Positions 54,190 to 63,016 of a DNA stretch of 64,000 nt are shown here, piece by piece. This DNA comes from Saccharopolyspora hordei (lineage in GTDB: Bacteria > Actinomycetota > Actinomycetes > Mycobacteriales > Pseudonocardiaceae). Location of the stretch: NCBI RefSeq assembly GCF_013410345.1, contig NZ_JACCFJ010000001.1, forward strand, positions 62,001 through 126,000, read 5' to 3'. The first letter of the stretch is position 1. Every line of letters starts with the position of its first letter. The position numbers were made by a program, and so were the translations under genes. Under the pieces are notes generated by a model. It had not been told where the DNA came from and did not search any database. It saw nothing but the letters and a program-made list of their open reading frames with translations.

Positions 54190-54675
54190 CTAGCTTTCGT
54201 AGTCCGGTAAGCGAGTCATCAGGTCGTACAACTTGTGCTGCACGCTGTAGGGCGAGCGGAAGTTGCGCCCGCGATCCTCTGGTGCGCGCAACGGCAGTCT
54301 TCGGAGCAACGCGGAATGTTGGTCCGTCGCTCCGTTCCTGCCGTTTTTAAACAGCAGCGGACAAACGAGAACAAGCTGCACTTCGCTCCATGCCAGCGGT
54401 TGCAGCTTTCTCACCTCGAAGCCTTCGCGCCTGAGGAGCGCATTGACCTCGCTATCCGTACCCAGCTGGCGGGGAAGGAGAGGCCCTCGTCCCGGTGACC
54501 GGCCGTGAGCAGCTGCCAGGATGACCCTGGCCCCGTACCTACGCCCGTCCTCGGTGATGACGTACTCGCGCCCCTGGTCGAAGCCATACCGTCGACAGAA
54601 CGCCAGCAGACCGATCTCGTCGTGCTCCTCTAGAGCTGCCCGCACAACGTCGGCGGTGATGTACTCGATCGTCAC
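54190..54675 (-). CDS. ScoMcrA-type N-terminal head domain protein
   Basis: 161 residues from GTG. VRAALEEHDEIGLLAFCRRY and YVITEDGRRYGARVILAAAH match the N-terminal head domain of ScoMcrA, a Streptomyces type IV enzyme recognising modified DNA. The second half (LLRRLPLRAPEDRGRNFRSP, then KLYDL) resembles the helical domain found before HNH nucleases. The rest of ScoMcrA seems to be supplied by the adjacent HNH gene. An IS has inserted 13 bases upstream of the start and has probably replaced the promoter. Confidence 0.6.
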   Translation of the reverse strand: MTIEYITADVVRAALEEHDEIGLLAFCRRYGFDQGREYVITEDGRRYGARVILAAAHGRSPGRGPLLPRQLGTDSEVNALLRREGFEVRKLQPLAWSEVQLVLVCPLLFKNGRNGATDQHSALLRRLPLRAPEDRGRNFRSPYSVQHKLYDLMTRLPDYES

Positions 54676-54687
54676 CTGATCGAGAAT

Positions 54688-55625
54688 GAGGTGATCTCAG
54701 TGAGAAGTGGGGCGTGGGGTCCTGGTAGAAGAAGGTCTCACCACAAGATCGTTCTTCGCAGAGGCCAGGACCCCACGTGATCACCTATCGTGCCACGCTC
54801 GATGTCGCTGACGAACTCGCCCTCTACCTCAGCCGGCTGCTGGTGGCCGAACGCCGGCGCCGCGGCACCCGGCGCGGGCGGCGGGTGTTGACGCCGTTCC
54901 AGCAGGCCGTACTCGGGTTGCGGTGGTTTCGTCACCGGACTCCGATCCCGGTGTTGGCCCGGGATCACCGCATCTCACGGGCCACCGGTTACCGCTACAT
55001 CGACGAGGTCATCACGGTGCTGGCGGCTCAGGCCCCTGACCTGCACCAAGCCCTGATGGATGCGGCGCGGCGCGGGGTGCCGCACGTCATCCTCGACGGC
55101 ACCCTGATCACCTGTGACCGGCTGGGTGAGAAGACCGTCAGCAAAAAGGGCCGCCAGGTCCACCGGTGGTTCTCCGGCAAGCACCAGCGTCACGGCGGCA
55201 CCGTCCTACTGCTGACCGACCACACCGGCTTCCCGCTGTGGTCCTCCCCCGTCGAGCCAGGCAGGGTGCACGATCTCACCGCCGCCGAACACCACGTGCT
55301 CGGAGCGCTGTACTGGGCCGCCTCCCAGCTGCGGTTGCCGACCCTGGCCGACGGCGGATTCCAAGGCGCCGGGATCGGAGTGCACACCCCGGTCAAACAC
55401 AGCAAAAGCGCCCCCCGACGCAGCCCGCTGCACCCCGACAACCGCACCTACAACACCCTGCTCACAAGCCTCCGAGCCCAAGGCGAACGCGGCATCGCGC
55501 TGTTGACCCAACGCTGGCGCACCCTGCAACACATCACCACCAGCCCCCGCAAAATCACCGCCATCCTCCAAGCCGCCCTCACCCTCACCCACCACGAACA
55601 CAACCAACCCCACTGAGATCACCTC
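54688..55625 (+). mobile_element. IS5-like insertion sequence, copy 2
   Basis: About 938 bases, the same sequence and orientation as copy 1, with 15-bp perfect inverted ends. AAT is directly duplicated at both sides, a clean 3-base target duplication. It sits between the McrA-like pair and the plus-strand defence operon. Confidence 0.88.
54777..55616 (+). CDS. IS5-like DDE transposase, copy 2
   Basis: 279 residues, identical to the protein encoded at 21318. DDE residues (ILDGTLI; LADGGFQG; QGERGI) and N-terminal HTH are intact. The identity of two copies 33 kb apart implies recent transposition. Confidence 0.85.
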   Translation: MITYRATLDVADELALYLSRLLVAERRRRGTRRGRRVLTPFQQAVLGLRWFRHRTPIPVLARDHRISRATGYRYIDEVITVLAAQAPDLHQALMDAARRGVPHVILDGTLITCDRLGEKTVSKKGRQVHRWFSGKHQRHGGTVLLLTDHTGFPLWSSPVEPGRVHDLTAAEHHVLGALYWAASQLRLPTLADGGFQGAGIGVHTPVKHSKSAPRRSPLHPDNRTYNTLLTSLRAQGERGIALLTQRWRTLQHITTSPRKITAILQAALTLTHHEHNQPH

Positions 55626-55626
55626 A

Positions 55627-56187
55627 ATAAAGATCACCCTGACGCGCCGAGCGAAAAGCAAGGTTACTAGAGACCGATCGTCGCCGTCGTTGGCGACGGT
55701 GAGCGTGGGACCGGCGGGTGGCATGCTCTGGTCTGACACACCAACCGGGCGACCGGCCGCATGGGCTGGTGAAGGCCAGTGCTCTGAGATCGCCCCCATG
55801 GAACGCGGCGGACACCCCGTCGAGGTCAGCTTGGTCGCGGAGGCCCGAAGGCCCGGCGAGCGCCGACACGAGCCCGTTGTGTGGTGCTGTTCGGAGACGG
55901 TGTCGCCGCTTCCTTCGAGCTCGTCGCCATGGCCAGTCGGGCGCTTATGGAAGTTGACGACGCGGCTATGGAACGCTTGGTTGTCAGGGCTGATTGACGC
56001 CGGAAACGCGCTAAGAGGCAACGTCGGAAAGCGTGCTGGCCTACGCGAGTGCCCAGGTTATCTCGCGAGTGCCATATACACACGCAATCGCACTCTGCCA
56101 GGAAAGTTGACTAACTTTCGCCACCACCGATGTACGGAGTAGAATGGCGTGAAGCTAGAGCAAGCTTGACCACTGAGGATGTGAACG
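55627..56187. other. Decayed region upstream of vsr
   Basis: 561 bases. A plus-strand scrap reads GDGVAASFELVAMASRALME and ends VVRAD before a stop near 56010; it has no start and the sequence just before it is out of frame. A short palindrome GAAAGTT-gact-AACTTTC lies at 56102-56119. The island promoter probably lies between it and the vsr start. GC content is visibly lower than in the chromosome. Confidence 0.35.
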
Positions 56188-56622
56188 TTGGCAGTGGAAT
56201 CGTGGGCGAGCAGTCCCGCATCCAGGGAAGTGATGCGCGGCAACCGTGGCCGGGACACGCGTCCCGAGCTTGCCCTGCGTTCGGCTGTCCACGCGCTCGG
56301 ATTGAGATACCGGGTATCCGTACGGCCGATCAAAAGCATCCGACGGACCGCTGATATCGTATTTACCAAGCTGAAAATTGCTGTCTTCCTTGACGGGTGT
56401 TTTTGGCACGGCTGCCCCGCACACTATCGACCAGCGAGCGGAAGCAACGCAGATTTTTGGCGCGAGAAGATCGAAACCAACGTCCAGCGCGATGCGGATA
56501 CCAATAGATTACTCGCCGAGGCTGGTTGGGAAGTTGTACGCATTTGGGAGCATGAGGATCCAGCGAGCGCTGCCGCGAAGATCCGCGAGATCGTTGTGAC
56601 CAGGCGGTCACAACGACAGTGA
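56188..56622 (+). CDS. vsr: Very-short-patch mismatch endonuclease
   Basis: 144 residues. TRPELALRSAVHALGLRYRV, RTADIVFTKLKIAVFLDGCF and WHGCPAHY carry the catalytic D and the zinc-binding C/H residues of Vsr. It nicks T:G mismatches made when 5-methylcytosine deaminates, protecting the host from its own C5 methyltransferase, encoded in this island. TTG start with GAGGAT upstream; GTG two codons later is possible. Confidence 0.88.
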   Translation: MAVESWASSPASREVMRGNRGRDTRPELALRSAVHALGLRYRVSVRPIKSIRRTADIVFTKLKIAVFLDGCFWHGCPAHYRPASGSNADFWREKIETNVQRDADTNRLLAEAGWEVVRIWEHEDPASAAAKIREIVVTRRSQRQ

Positions 56623-56962
56623 TTTGTAGAGAATGGTCTCGACCCTAATCGGTTCGACCACAGCCCTCAATTCACCCAGAACGCAGGCTGACAGCGACGC
56701 CATCCAAACCGACTTCCCACCTAACACGCCTCGCGGCTCGGAATCTAAGCCCCTCCCCACGATCGACCGACTTGATTTCGCTACTCCGAATGGGTGCTTT
56801 CACGATGACGTGGCTCGCTTGCACCGCAGCGCACGGCGGCCTCGGACTAGCGCAGCGCTCCCGTCCGCACCAATCTTGCGCGATCGACACACCGGTGCCA
56901 GGAGCTGCGGGTAAGATCAACAGGCCTGGGTCCGAGCACATTCGCGATGCCAAGGAGTTGCG
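56623..56962. other. Gap between vsr and the MORC-like gene
   Basis: 340 bases, lower GC, no supported frame on either strand. It probably carries the promoter of the MORC operon. AAGGAG at the end is the ribosome site of the next gene. Confidence 0.4.
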
Positions 56963-59314
56963 TTGACTGATCAGCCCCGCACCCTCGACCTCACGCCTTC
57001 TCCTCGATTGCTCGAGGTACTCGGCGACATACCTTACACGATCTGGCAGTGCATCGCCGAGCTTGTGGACAACGCATTTGACAACTTCCGCAAGATTGAC
57101 ACCGGCGACCCTCGCGAGATCTGCGTAACACTCCCCAAGCCGACGACTGAAGATTGGGACGCTGCGGAGATCACTGTGGCCGACACGGGCACGGGAATGT
57201 CAACGGATCAACTCCAGAACGCCTTGCGAGCCGGCTACTCGGACAACGACCGGTACGGCTCTCTCGGGCTGTTCGGCATGGGCTTCAACATCGCGACCGC
57301 TCGGCTTGGCAGGATCACGACGGTCAAGACGACCCAGGCGGGCGAGGAAACCTGGACCTCGGTGACGATCGACTTTCACGAGATGCAGCGATCGGGCAGC
57401 TTCGCGGTCAACGTCACCCAGACCCTTAAAGACGACCCAGAGATGCACGGCACCGAGTTCACCGTCTCTCGACTGCAGGAGAGCACCATCTCCGCCCTGC
57501 GCAAGTCGAACACCATCGGGACGGTGCGTAACAAGCTCGCGGACGTTTACAGCGTTCTGCTCCGGGAGGGCGAGGCCATCCCGGGGATCGAGACCTCCGC
57601 CGGCATGAACAACCCGGCCTCCCTGTACATCAATGACAAGAAGGTATTGCCCTCCAGGCCGTGCGTCTGGTCCCCCAGCCGCACTACCCAGTACGAAGGT
57701 GTCGAGGTCGCCGCCGTGCGCGCGATCGATCATGAGTTGGCACCGGCACGCGCATGCCAGGAGTGCGGGCACTGGCATCCGGAGCACTACACCGCCGAAG
57801 AGTGCGCGTCCTGCGGGCGGCGGAAGCTCGAGCTCCGGGAACGCCGGATCTACGGCTGGCTCGGCGTGCGGCGGTACCTCGACTCGAACTTCGGGATCTC
57901 CTTCATTCGCAACGGAAGGAAGATCCTGACCGATGATCGCAGCCTCTTCTCGTGGGAGAACCCCGACACCGGCGAGCAATCCGTTGAGTACCCGCTGGAA
58001 CCCCCGGCGAACCAAGGACGCATCGTCGGGGAAATCCATCTCGACCACGTCCCCGTCACCTACCAGAAGAATGATTTCGAACGCGGCAGCCACTGGGCCA
58101 CCGCCGTGAATTACCTGCGAGGCATCGGCCCGATCCGGCCGCAGTACGCGAAGCGCCACGGGTACGAACCGAACACATCACCGCTCGGCCTCCTCGTCCG
58201 CGCGTTCCAGAAGAATGACCCTGGGGTGAAGTACCTCACCCCAGGCGACGGGTCCAAGGCGATGCACGAGAAGGCACGCGAATGGGCACGGGCGTTTAAC
58301 AAAGGTGAGCCCGAATTCCAGTCGGACGAGAAGTGGTACCAACAGGCCGCAAAGCACGACGCGATCAAGCACGGGACGCTGGAGCAGGACAGCACTGCTG
58401 AGCAAGAGCTGGAGAAGCTCAAGCGGGAGACAGGGCTCCCCCTGTCACCCAACCACGACTCACGCTCGACTCCGCAGGCCCCGCGACCCGTCCCGGAGCT
58501 TGCGGAGTCCGAGGACACGAGGTTCCGCCGCTACCAGGAGAACTCCGTCGAGTTGGTTGAGCTCGACGGCAAGATCACCTTTGAAGAGACTTCGCGGCAG
58601 CTGAAGGTCTACAGCACAGCATCGCGGCTCCGCGGAGCTGCCGGGGAGGACGTCCCGACGGTCACGAGGACCCAGGCCGGCGGGGTGCTCACGGTGTTCG
58701 TGAACAGCACTCACCCCATCTTCACCGAGTACGGGCACCGGGTGCACGACCACGCGTTGTGGGCGGCCGCGGAGACGTTGCGAGCGCACGCGGAATCACG
58801 CGCCCCCTTGGCCCGCGTGGTCGCTGAGATCATCCGATCATTCCCCGACCTCCGCCTGACAGCTCGAACCCTTCACGATCGAGCTGACACGCTCCTGGCG
58901 CGTGTGCAGGAAGCGACCGCTCAATCCTTCTCTGACGATCCAGAAGCCGCGTGGTCCGTGCTCACGCCCACGCTGAAGACGGACGCGGAATCGGCGGCTC
59001 TTCAGAAGAACTCAGCCATCGATTGGGCAAACGTCACGAAGACCTCGGAGTTCTTTGACTACCTGGGTTACGAAGCATTCGCACGGATCACCGAGGTTCT
59101 GCCCGAGCGGATGCTGGACGGTCAAGTGTTCCGCACGTCGTGGCAAAGCTGGACGGATGAGCGCGTCCGCAACCGCGCTGTGACTAGGCTCGCGCGCTTG
59201 CTCGCCGACATCGGCGAGTTCGTGTCGGCTTCCCCTAGACCGCACTCTAGGGAGATGCAGCGCATCCAACTGATTTTAGACGAGCTGTACGACCAGGTCG
59301 AGGAGCGCGCGTGA
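56963..59314 (+). CDS. MORC/paraMORC-like GHKL ATPase with inserted zinc ribbon
   Basis: 783 residues. GHKL motifs: N-box ELVDNAFDN at 33-41, G1 DTGTGM at 74-79, and GLFGMGFN at 102-109. An S5-like domain follows. Within it is a CxxC pair at 265/268 and another at 281/284 (zinc ribbon). The C-terminal 350 residues are helical and unassigned. Prokaryotic MORC proteins are known from R-M-like operons with SF2 helicases and nucleases (Iyer, Abhiman and Aravind). ATP-driven DNA clamp or loop formation is likely. TTG with AAGGAG five bases upstream. The next gene overlaps its stop. Confidence 0.75.
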   Translation: MTDQPRTLDLTPSPRLLEVLGDIPYTIWQCIAELVDNAFDNFRKIDTGDPREICVTLPKPTTEDWDAAEITVADTGTGMSTDQLQNALRAGYSDNDRYGSLGLFGMGFNIATARLGRITTVKTTQAGEETWTSVTIDFHEMQRSGSFAVNVTQTLKDDPEMHGTEFTVSRLQESTISALRKSNTIGTVRNKLADVYSVLLREGEAIPGIETSAGMNNPASLYINDKKVLPSRPCVWSPSRTTQYEGVEVAAVRAIDHELAPARACQECGHWHPEHYTAEECASCGRRKLELRERRIYGWLGVRRYLDSNFGISFIRNGRKILTDDRSLFSWENPDTGEQSVEYPLEPPANQGRIVGEIHLDHVPVTYQKNDFERGSHWATAVNYLRGIGPIRPQYAKRHGYEPNTSPLGLLVRAFQKNDPGVKYLTPGDGSKAMHEKAREWARAFNKGEPEFQSDEKWYQQAAKHDAIKHGTLEQDSTAEQELEKLKRETGLPLSPNHDSRSTPQAPRPVPELAESEDTRFRRYQENSVELVELDGKITFEETSRQLKVYSTASRLRGAAGEDVPTVTRTQAGGVLTVFVNSTHPIFTEYGHRVHDHALWAAAETLRAHAESRAPLARVVAEIIRSFPDLRLTARTLHDRADTLLARVQEATAQSFSDDPEAAWSVLTPTLKTDAESAALQKNSAIDWANVTKTSEFFDYLGYEAFARITEVLPERMLDGQVFRTSWQSWTDERVRNRAVTRLARLLADIGEFVSASPRPHSREMQRIQLILDELYDQVEERA

Positions 59315-60978
59315 ACCCGTCGTTCGTCTCCCCGGAGATCCTCTTCGCGGGCGGGCCATCAGGCTTGACACGGGCGCTGGAACGCCTTCTGCTGCATCTG
59401 GACTTCGAGGACGCGGTCGTCATCGACGGCTCAGGCGACAACGGCGGCGACCTCCTGGGAATCGACAGGGAAGGGAAGAAGTGGGTCTTCCAAGCGAAGT
59501 GGAAGAAGCACAGCGCGGTAGACACCGCCGCGATCAAGGAGGTTGTCGAGGCTCAAGTCCGCTACCGCGCTGACAAGGTCGCCGTGGTGACCAACACCCG
59601 CTACGCCCGCTCGGCCGTCGCACTCAAGGACGAACTCGCGAGGGTGGGGACGCATGTTTACCTCTGGACCGGCCAAACGCTCCAGAAGCTCTACGACGCG
59701 ATCGCTACCGAACGCCTCGCCCGCCGTGAACTGCGCCCCTATCAATCAACAGCGTTTGAAAAGTTGATTTCGGATTTGTCTTCGACCGGTAGGGCACTGC
59801 TCTTCCTCGCCACGGGGCTGGGAAAGACTGTGGTCGGTGGCGAAGTTCTCGCGTGGTATCTGTCGCGGAAACCTGATGCCAAAATCCTGGCGGTAGCGCA
59901 CATGAAGGAATTGGTAGAGCAGCTAGAAAGGGCGCTCTGGCAGCACATCCCAAAAGATGTCCGCACGCAGTTGCTGACGGGGGACCACCGTCCCGACGAC
60001 CTCCGCGGCATCACGTGCGCCACCGTCGAATCCGCACTGCACCACGTGAAGTCCGGGTACCGTCCAGACCTCGTGATGGTGGATGAAGCTCACCACGTCG
60101 GTGCGGATGGTAACTACTCGAGGCTGCTCGACGCGGTCTCGAGCGCTGCCCAGTTCGGAGTGACCGCCACCCCCTGGCGCGGGGACAGCTTCGACCTGTC
60201 ATCACGGTTCGGCCCCACCAGCTACGCGTTGGGAATTGAGGAGGGCATGCGCCTCGGGTACCTCGCGGAGGTGCGCTACCGACTCTTCGCCGACAACATC
60301 GACTGGGACTTCATCAGGCAGAACAGCAAGTACGATTACTCCCTCAAGGACCTCAACGCAAAGCTCTTCCTGCCTCAGCGCGACGAGGCCATTCGAGATG
60401 AACTGATCAACACTTGGGCTCGGACGAAGAACCCGCGCGCGATCGTCTTCTGCCGCACCGTGGCTCACGCAGAGCGGATGGCCAGCCTGCTGGGCCAGGT
60501 TAGCCAGTGGCGCGGGGCGCAAGCCATCCACGCCCAGCTGCCGTCTCGGGAGCGGAAAGAACGGCTTCTAAACTTCCGGTCCGGCGAGGTGCCAATTCTC
60601 ACGGCCGTCGACATCCTGAACGAGGGCGTGGACGTGCCTGACGTCAACATCCTCTGCTTCGCCCGAGTGACCCACTCGCGCCGGATCTTTGTGCAGCAGC
60701 TGGGACGCGGCCTTCGCCTGCGTCCGGGAAAGGAGCACGTCGAGGTCCTGGACTTTGTCAGCGACCTGCGCCGGGTGGCTGCGGTGCTGCGGATGAGGCA
60801 GAAGGTGACGGAGACCGATCCGGAAACCTTGCACATCCCCGCCGCCCGAAATCAATTTGAGTTCAGCGACCAGAACGCGGGTGACTTCCTCACGGAGTGG
60901 CTGCGCGACGCCGCCGACTTGGAGACGCGCACCGACGACTCTCGCTTGTCCTTCCCCGACCCTAATTACGTGGAGTAG
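59311..60978 (+). CDS. Mrr-like nuclease fused to an SF2 helicase
   Basis: 555 residues. An N-terminal restriction-like fold shows D47 in GDNGGDLLG and QAKWKK (Q61, K63), the D...(E/Q)xK pattern of Mrr-type nucleases. The helicase follows: Walker A ATGLGKTVV (167-175), DEAH at 258-261, TATPW, and motif VI QLGRGLRLRPG. It should translocate on duplex DNA and cut. GTG overlaps the MORC stop (GTGA), so the two are made together. This is the effector part of the MORC operon. Confidence 0.82.
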   Translation: MNPSFVSPEILFAGGPSGLTRALERLLLHLDFEDAVVIDGSGDNGGDLLGIDREGKKWVFQAKWKKHSAVDTAAIKEVVEAQVRYRADKVAVVTNTRYARSAVALKDELARVGTHVYLWTGQTLQKLYDAIATERLARRELRPYQSTAFEKLISDLSSTGRALLFLATGLGKTVVGGEVLAWYLSRKPDAKILAVAHMKELVEQLERALWQHIPKDVRTQLLTGDHRPDDLRGITCATVESALHHVKSGYRPDLVMVDEAHHVGADGNYSRLLDAVSSAAQFGVTATPWRGDSFDLSSRFGPTSYALGIEEGMRLGYLAEVRYRLFADNIDWDFIRQNSKYDYSLKDLNAKLFLPQRDEAIRDELINTWARTKNPRAIVFCRTVAHAERMASLLGQVSQWRGAQAIHAQLPSRERKERLLNFRSGEVPILTAVDILNEGVDVPDVNILCFARVTHSRRIFVQQLGRGLRLRPGKEHVEVLDFVSDLRRVAAVLRMRQKVTETDPETLHIPAARNQFEFSDQNAGDFLTEWLRDAADLETRTDDSRLSFPDPNYVE

Positions 60979-60984
60979 CAGGAA

Positions 60985-61590
60985 TTGTCCTCGTCGATCC
61001 CAACCACCGTGCGCAACGAGGTGATATCCGAGGTCTATCGCCGCGCCGATGACCTGGATTGGCCCGCGCTGACCGATCAGGAGCGTTCCTCGCTCTACGA
61101 CGCGTGGGTCAAGGACCCCGACATAGGTGGAAAACTAGTCGGCCACATCCCCGCTAGCAGGATGCGGGTGTGGCTTAAGGATGGCCCGCTGAAAGAATTC
61201 ACTCGGGCGCGCTGGGGCTTGGGCCCGCTGGCACACCTCGTCTCCCGGCGCTACCCGGGACCGCAAGAGCTCGTCCAGCGAATCTTGGGAACGGATTGGA
61301 GCGTCCTCAACGCCTCGATCAAGATCAAGCCCAATCGCTGCACCGCTTCAAACTTCACCAAGCGCACGACATTCCTGTGGGGGTTGTCGAGCAGCTTCGA
61401 TAGCATGGTCACGTGCGCGCTGCACGCGATCGCGGATGGCCAACCTGATCCACTGATCACCGTCACGATCGAGCAAGGGCGCCCGGTACCCAAGGACGAG
61501 AAAGCGGTGCAGAAGAAGATAGCCGCGAGAATTGGTGTACCCCTGCACCACACCACCGTCAGGTTGCGGCCGGTCACACCCGCGCTGTAG
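60985..61590 (+). CDS. Unrecognised protein of the MORC operon
   Basis: 201 residues from TTG. Features seen: MRVWLKDGPLKEFTRARWGL, GLGPLAHLVSRRYPG and a C-terminal strand-rich part (LITVTIEQGRPVPKDEK; TTVRLRPV). Basic overall. No catalytic pattern or membrane segment is clear. It starts six bases after the helicase gene, so it is part of the operon. A specificity/DNA-binding or nuclease subunit is possible. I do not recognise the family. Confidence 0.6.
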   Translation: MSSSIPTTVRNEVISEVYRRADDLDWPALTDQERSSLYDAWVKDPDIGGKLVGHIPASRMRVWLKDGPLKEFTRARWGLGPLAHLVSRRYPGPQELVQRILGTDWSVLNASIKIKPNRCTASNFTKRTTFLWGLSSSFDSMVTCALHAIADGQPDPLITVTIEQGRPVPKDEKAVQKKIAARIGVPLHHTTVRLRPVTPAL

Positions 61591-61650
61591 GTAACAGCTC
61601 GGGGCCGTGGTATACATATTCGCGAGGAACACTCTGTAGGAGGGCGGACC
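61591..61650 (+). promoter_or_regulatory. Possible separate promoter of the methyltransferase gene
   Basis: TATACATATT at 61611-61620 is the only strongly AT-rich -10-like block in the local sequence, followed by GTAGGAGGG as ribosome site. A -35 is not clear. A private promoter would let the methyltransferase be made before the nuclease. Confidence 0.35.
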
Positions 61651-62850
61651 GTGCCCACGTCAGTTGAAATCTTTGCCGGTGGCGGCGGTATGGCCCTCGG
61701 GACACGCTTGAGCGGATTCCGCCATGCTCAACTAGTGGAGTGGGATGCCGCTGCCTGCCGCGTGCTGCGCCACAACGCCAGCGAGCAACCCGAGCTGTGG
61801 AAACCTGACACGGTGCGCGAGACGGACGTCCGCGCCTGGCTCTCAGAGGTCGACTCGCTCAATTTGACTGAGATCGACCTGGTCGCTGGCGGGCCGCCGT
61901 GTCAGCCCTTTTCCACGGGCGGACTGGCGGCGGGCCATGAGGATCCGCGAAACATGTTCTCATCTGCGATCGAAACAGTCCGGAAGCTCGCCCCCAAGCT
62001 TGTTCTTTTCGAGAACGTTCCTGGACTTTTGCGGGAGAGCTTCAAGCCGTACTACGAGTACCTGCAGAACTGGCTGAGTCGACCGGAGATCAATCCACGT
62101 CCCGGCGAGTTGTGGACCGACCACGCTGACCGAATCGCACGCAGTCGAACCTCCGGTCTTCGCTACCGCGTGTACCCGGAGGTCATCAACGCAGCTGACC
62201 TCGGAGTCCCCCAAGCCCGCAAGAGAGTTTTGTTGATTGGAATCCGCTCTGACATCACTGGAGCGGAGACTTGGAAGAAGATTTCCACCAGTCACTCACG
62301 GGAAGAGCTATTGCGCTCCCAGTGGGTGACCGGAGAGTACTGGGAAGAACACTGCGTGCCCACGTCCGATCGTCCGGAAACCCCTAGCCCTAGGGATCGG
62401 CGCACAGTAGACCTCCTACGCCAAGGCCAACTTCTCCCGGAGGGAGAACGCTGGAGAACGGTTCGCGACGCGATCAAGGGTCTTCCCACGCCAGTTGACG
62501 GTGTTCCCGACGACACCTTTGACAGTCACGTCGGGATCCCGGGCGCGCGCGTATACAAGGGTCACACCGGGAGCGCGATCGATGCTCCTTCCAAGACGAT
62601 CAAAGCTGGCGTGCATGGCGTGTGCGGTGGCGAGGCGATGATCCGCTGGAATGACGATTCACTGCGGTACTTGACGGTCAGGGAATCCGCCCGCGTGCAA
62701 TCATTCCCTGATTCGTATCAGTTCTCCCCTCTGTCCCGCACAAGCGCCATGCGTGTCCTGGGGAATGCTGTCGCCGTTGATGTGGCCAAAGAGGCTACTT
62801 CGCAGCTCGCTGCCCACATCGGACTCGAACTCGACCCCATAGAAATCTGA
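61651..62850 (+). CDS. DNA (cytosine-5) methyltransferase
   Basis: 399 residues. Motif I EIFAGGGGMALG, motif IV GGPPCQPFS with catalytic C84, motif VI ENVPG at 121-125, motif VIII-like QARKRVLLIG, motif IX RESARVQSFPD and motif X MRVLGNAVAVDVA. The variable region between VIII and IX would set the target sequence, not readable here. It protects host DNA from the helicase-nuclease, and Vsr repairs its deamination products. GTG with GTAGGAGGG upstream. Last gene of the operon. Confidence 0.9.
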   Translation: MPTSVEIFAGGGGMALGTRLSGFRHAQLVEWDAAACRVLRHNASEQPELWKPDTVRETDVRAWLSEVDSLNLTEIDLVAGGPPCQPFSTGGLAAGHEDPRNMFSSAIETVRKLAPKLVLFENVPGLLRESFKPYYEYLQNWLSRPEINPRPGELWTDHADRIARSRTSGLRYRVYPEVINAADLGVPQARKRVLLIGIRSDITGAETWKKISTSHSREELLRSQWVTGEYWEEHCVPTSDRPETPSPRDRRTVDLLRQGQLLPEGERWRTVRDAIKGLPTPVDGVPDDTFDSHVGIPGARVYKGHTGSAIDAPSKTIKAGVHGVCGGEAMIRWNDDSLRYLTVRESARVQSFPDSYQFSPLSRTSAMRVLGNAVAVDVAKEATSQLAAHIGLELDPIEI

Positions 62851-62913
62851 ACGCCTCCCCTAGTTCCGCACACACTTTGTCGTAATTTACGGAGGTTCGC
62901 CGAGACGTCTGCT

Positions 62914-62975
62914 GGCGCCTTGGTCCCACGGCTCCGACAAGCCATGAAGAGTCGGGCCGTGTCGACCAAGGCGCC
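62914..62975. terminator. Long hairpin ending the defence operon
   Basis: GGCGCCTTGGTC pairs perfectly with its complement at 62964-62975. Inside it CACGGC-t-CCGAC pairs with GTCGG-GCCGTG, giving a stem of about 23 bp with a bulge and a 12-base loop. It separates the methyltransferase gene from the convergent nucleoside hydrolase. Confidence 0.65.
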
Positions 62976-63016
62976 TTGCCGCTACCGCGAGCTGAAAAGT
63001 CGGATTTCGCTCCGCC

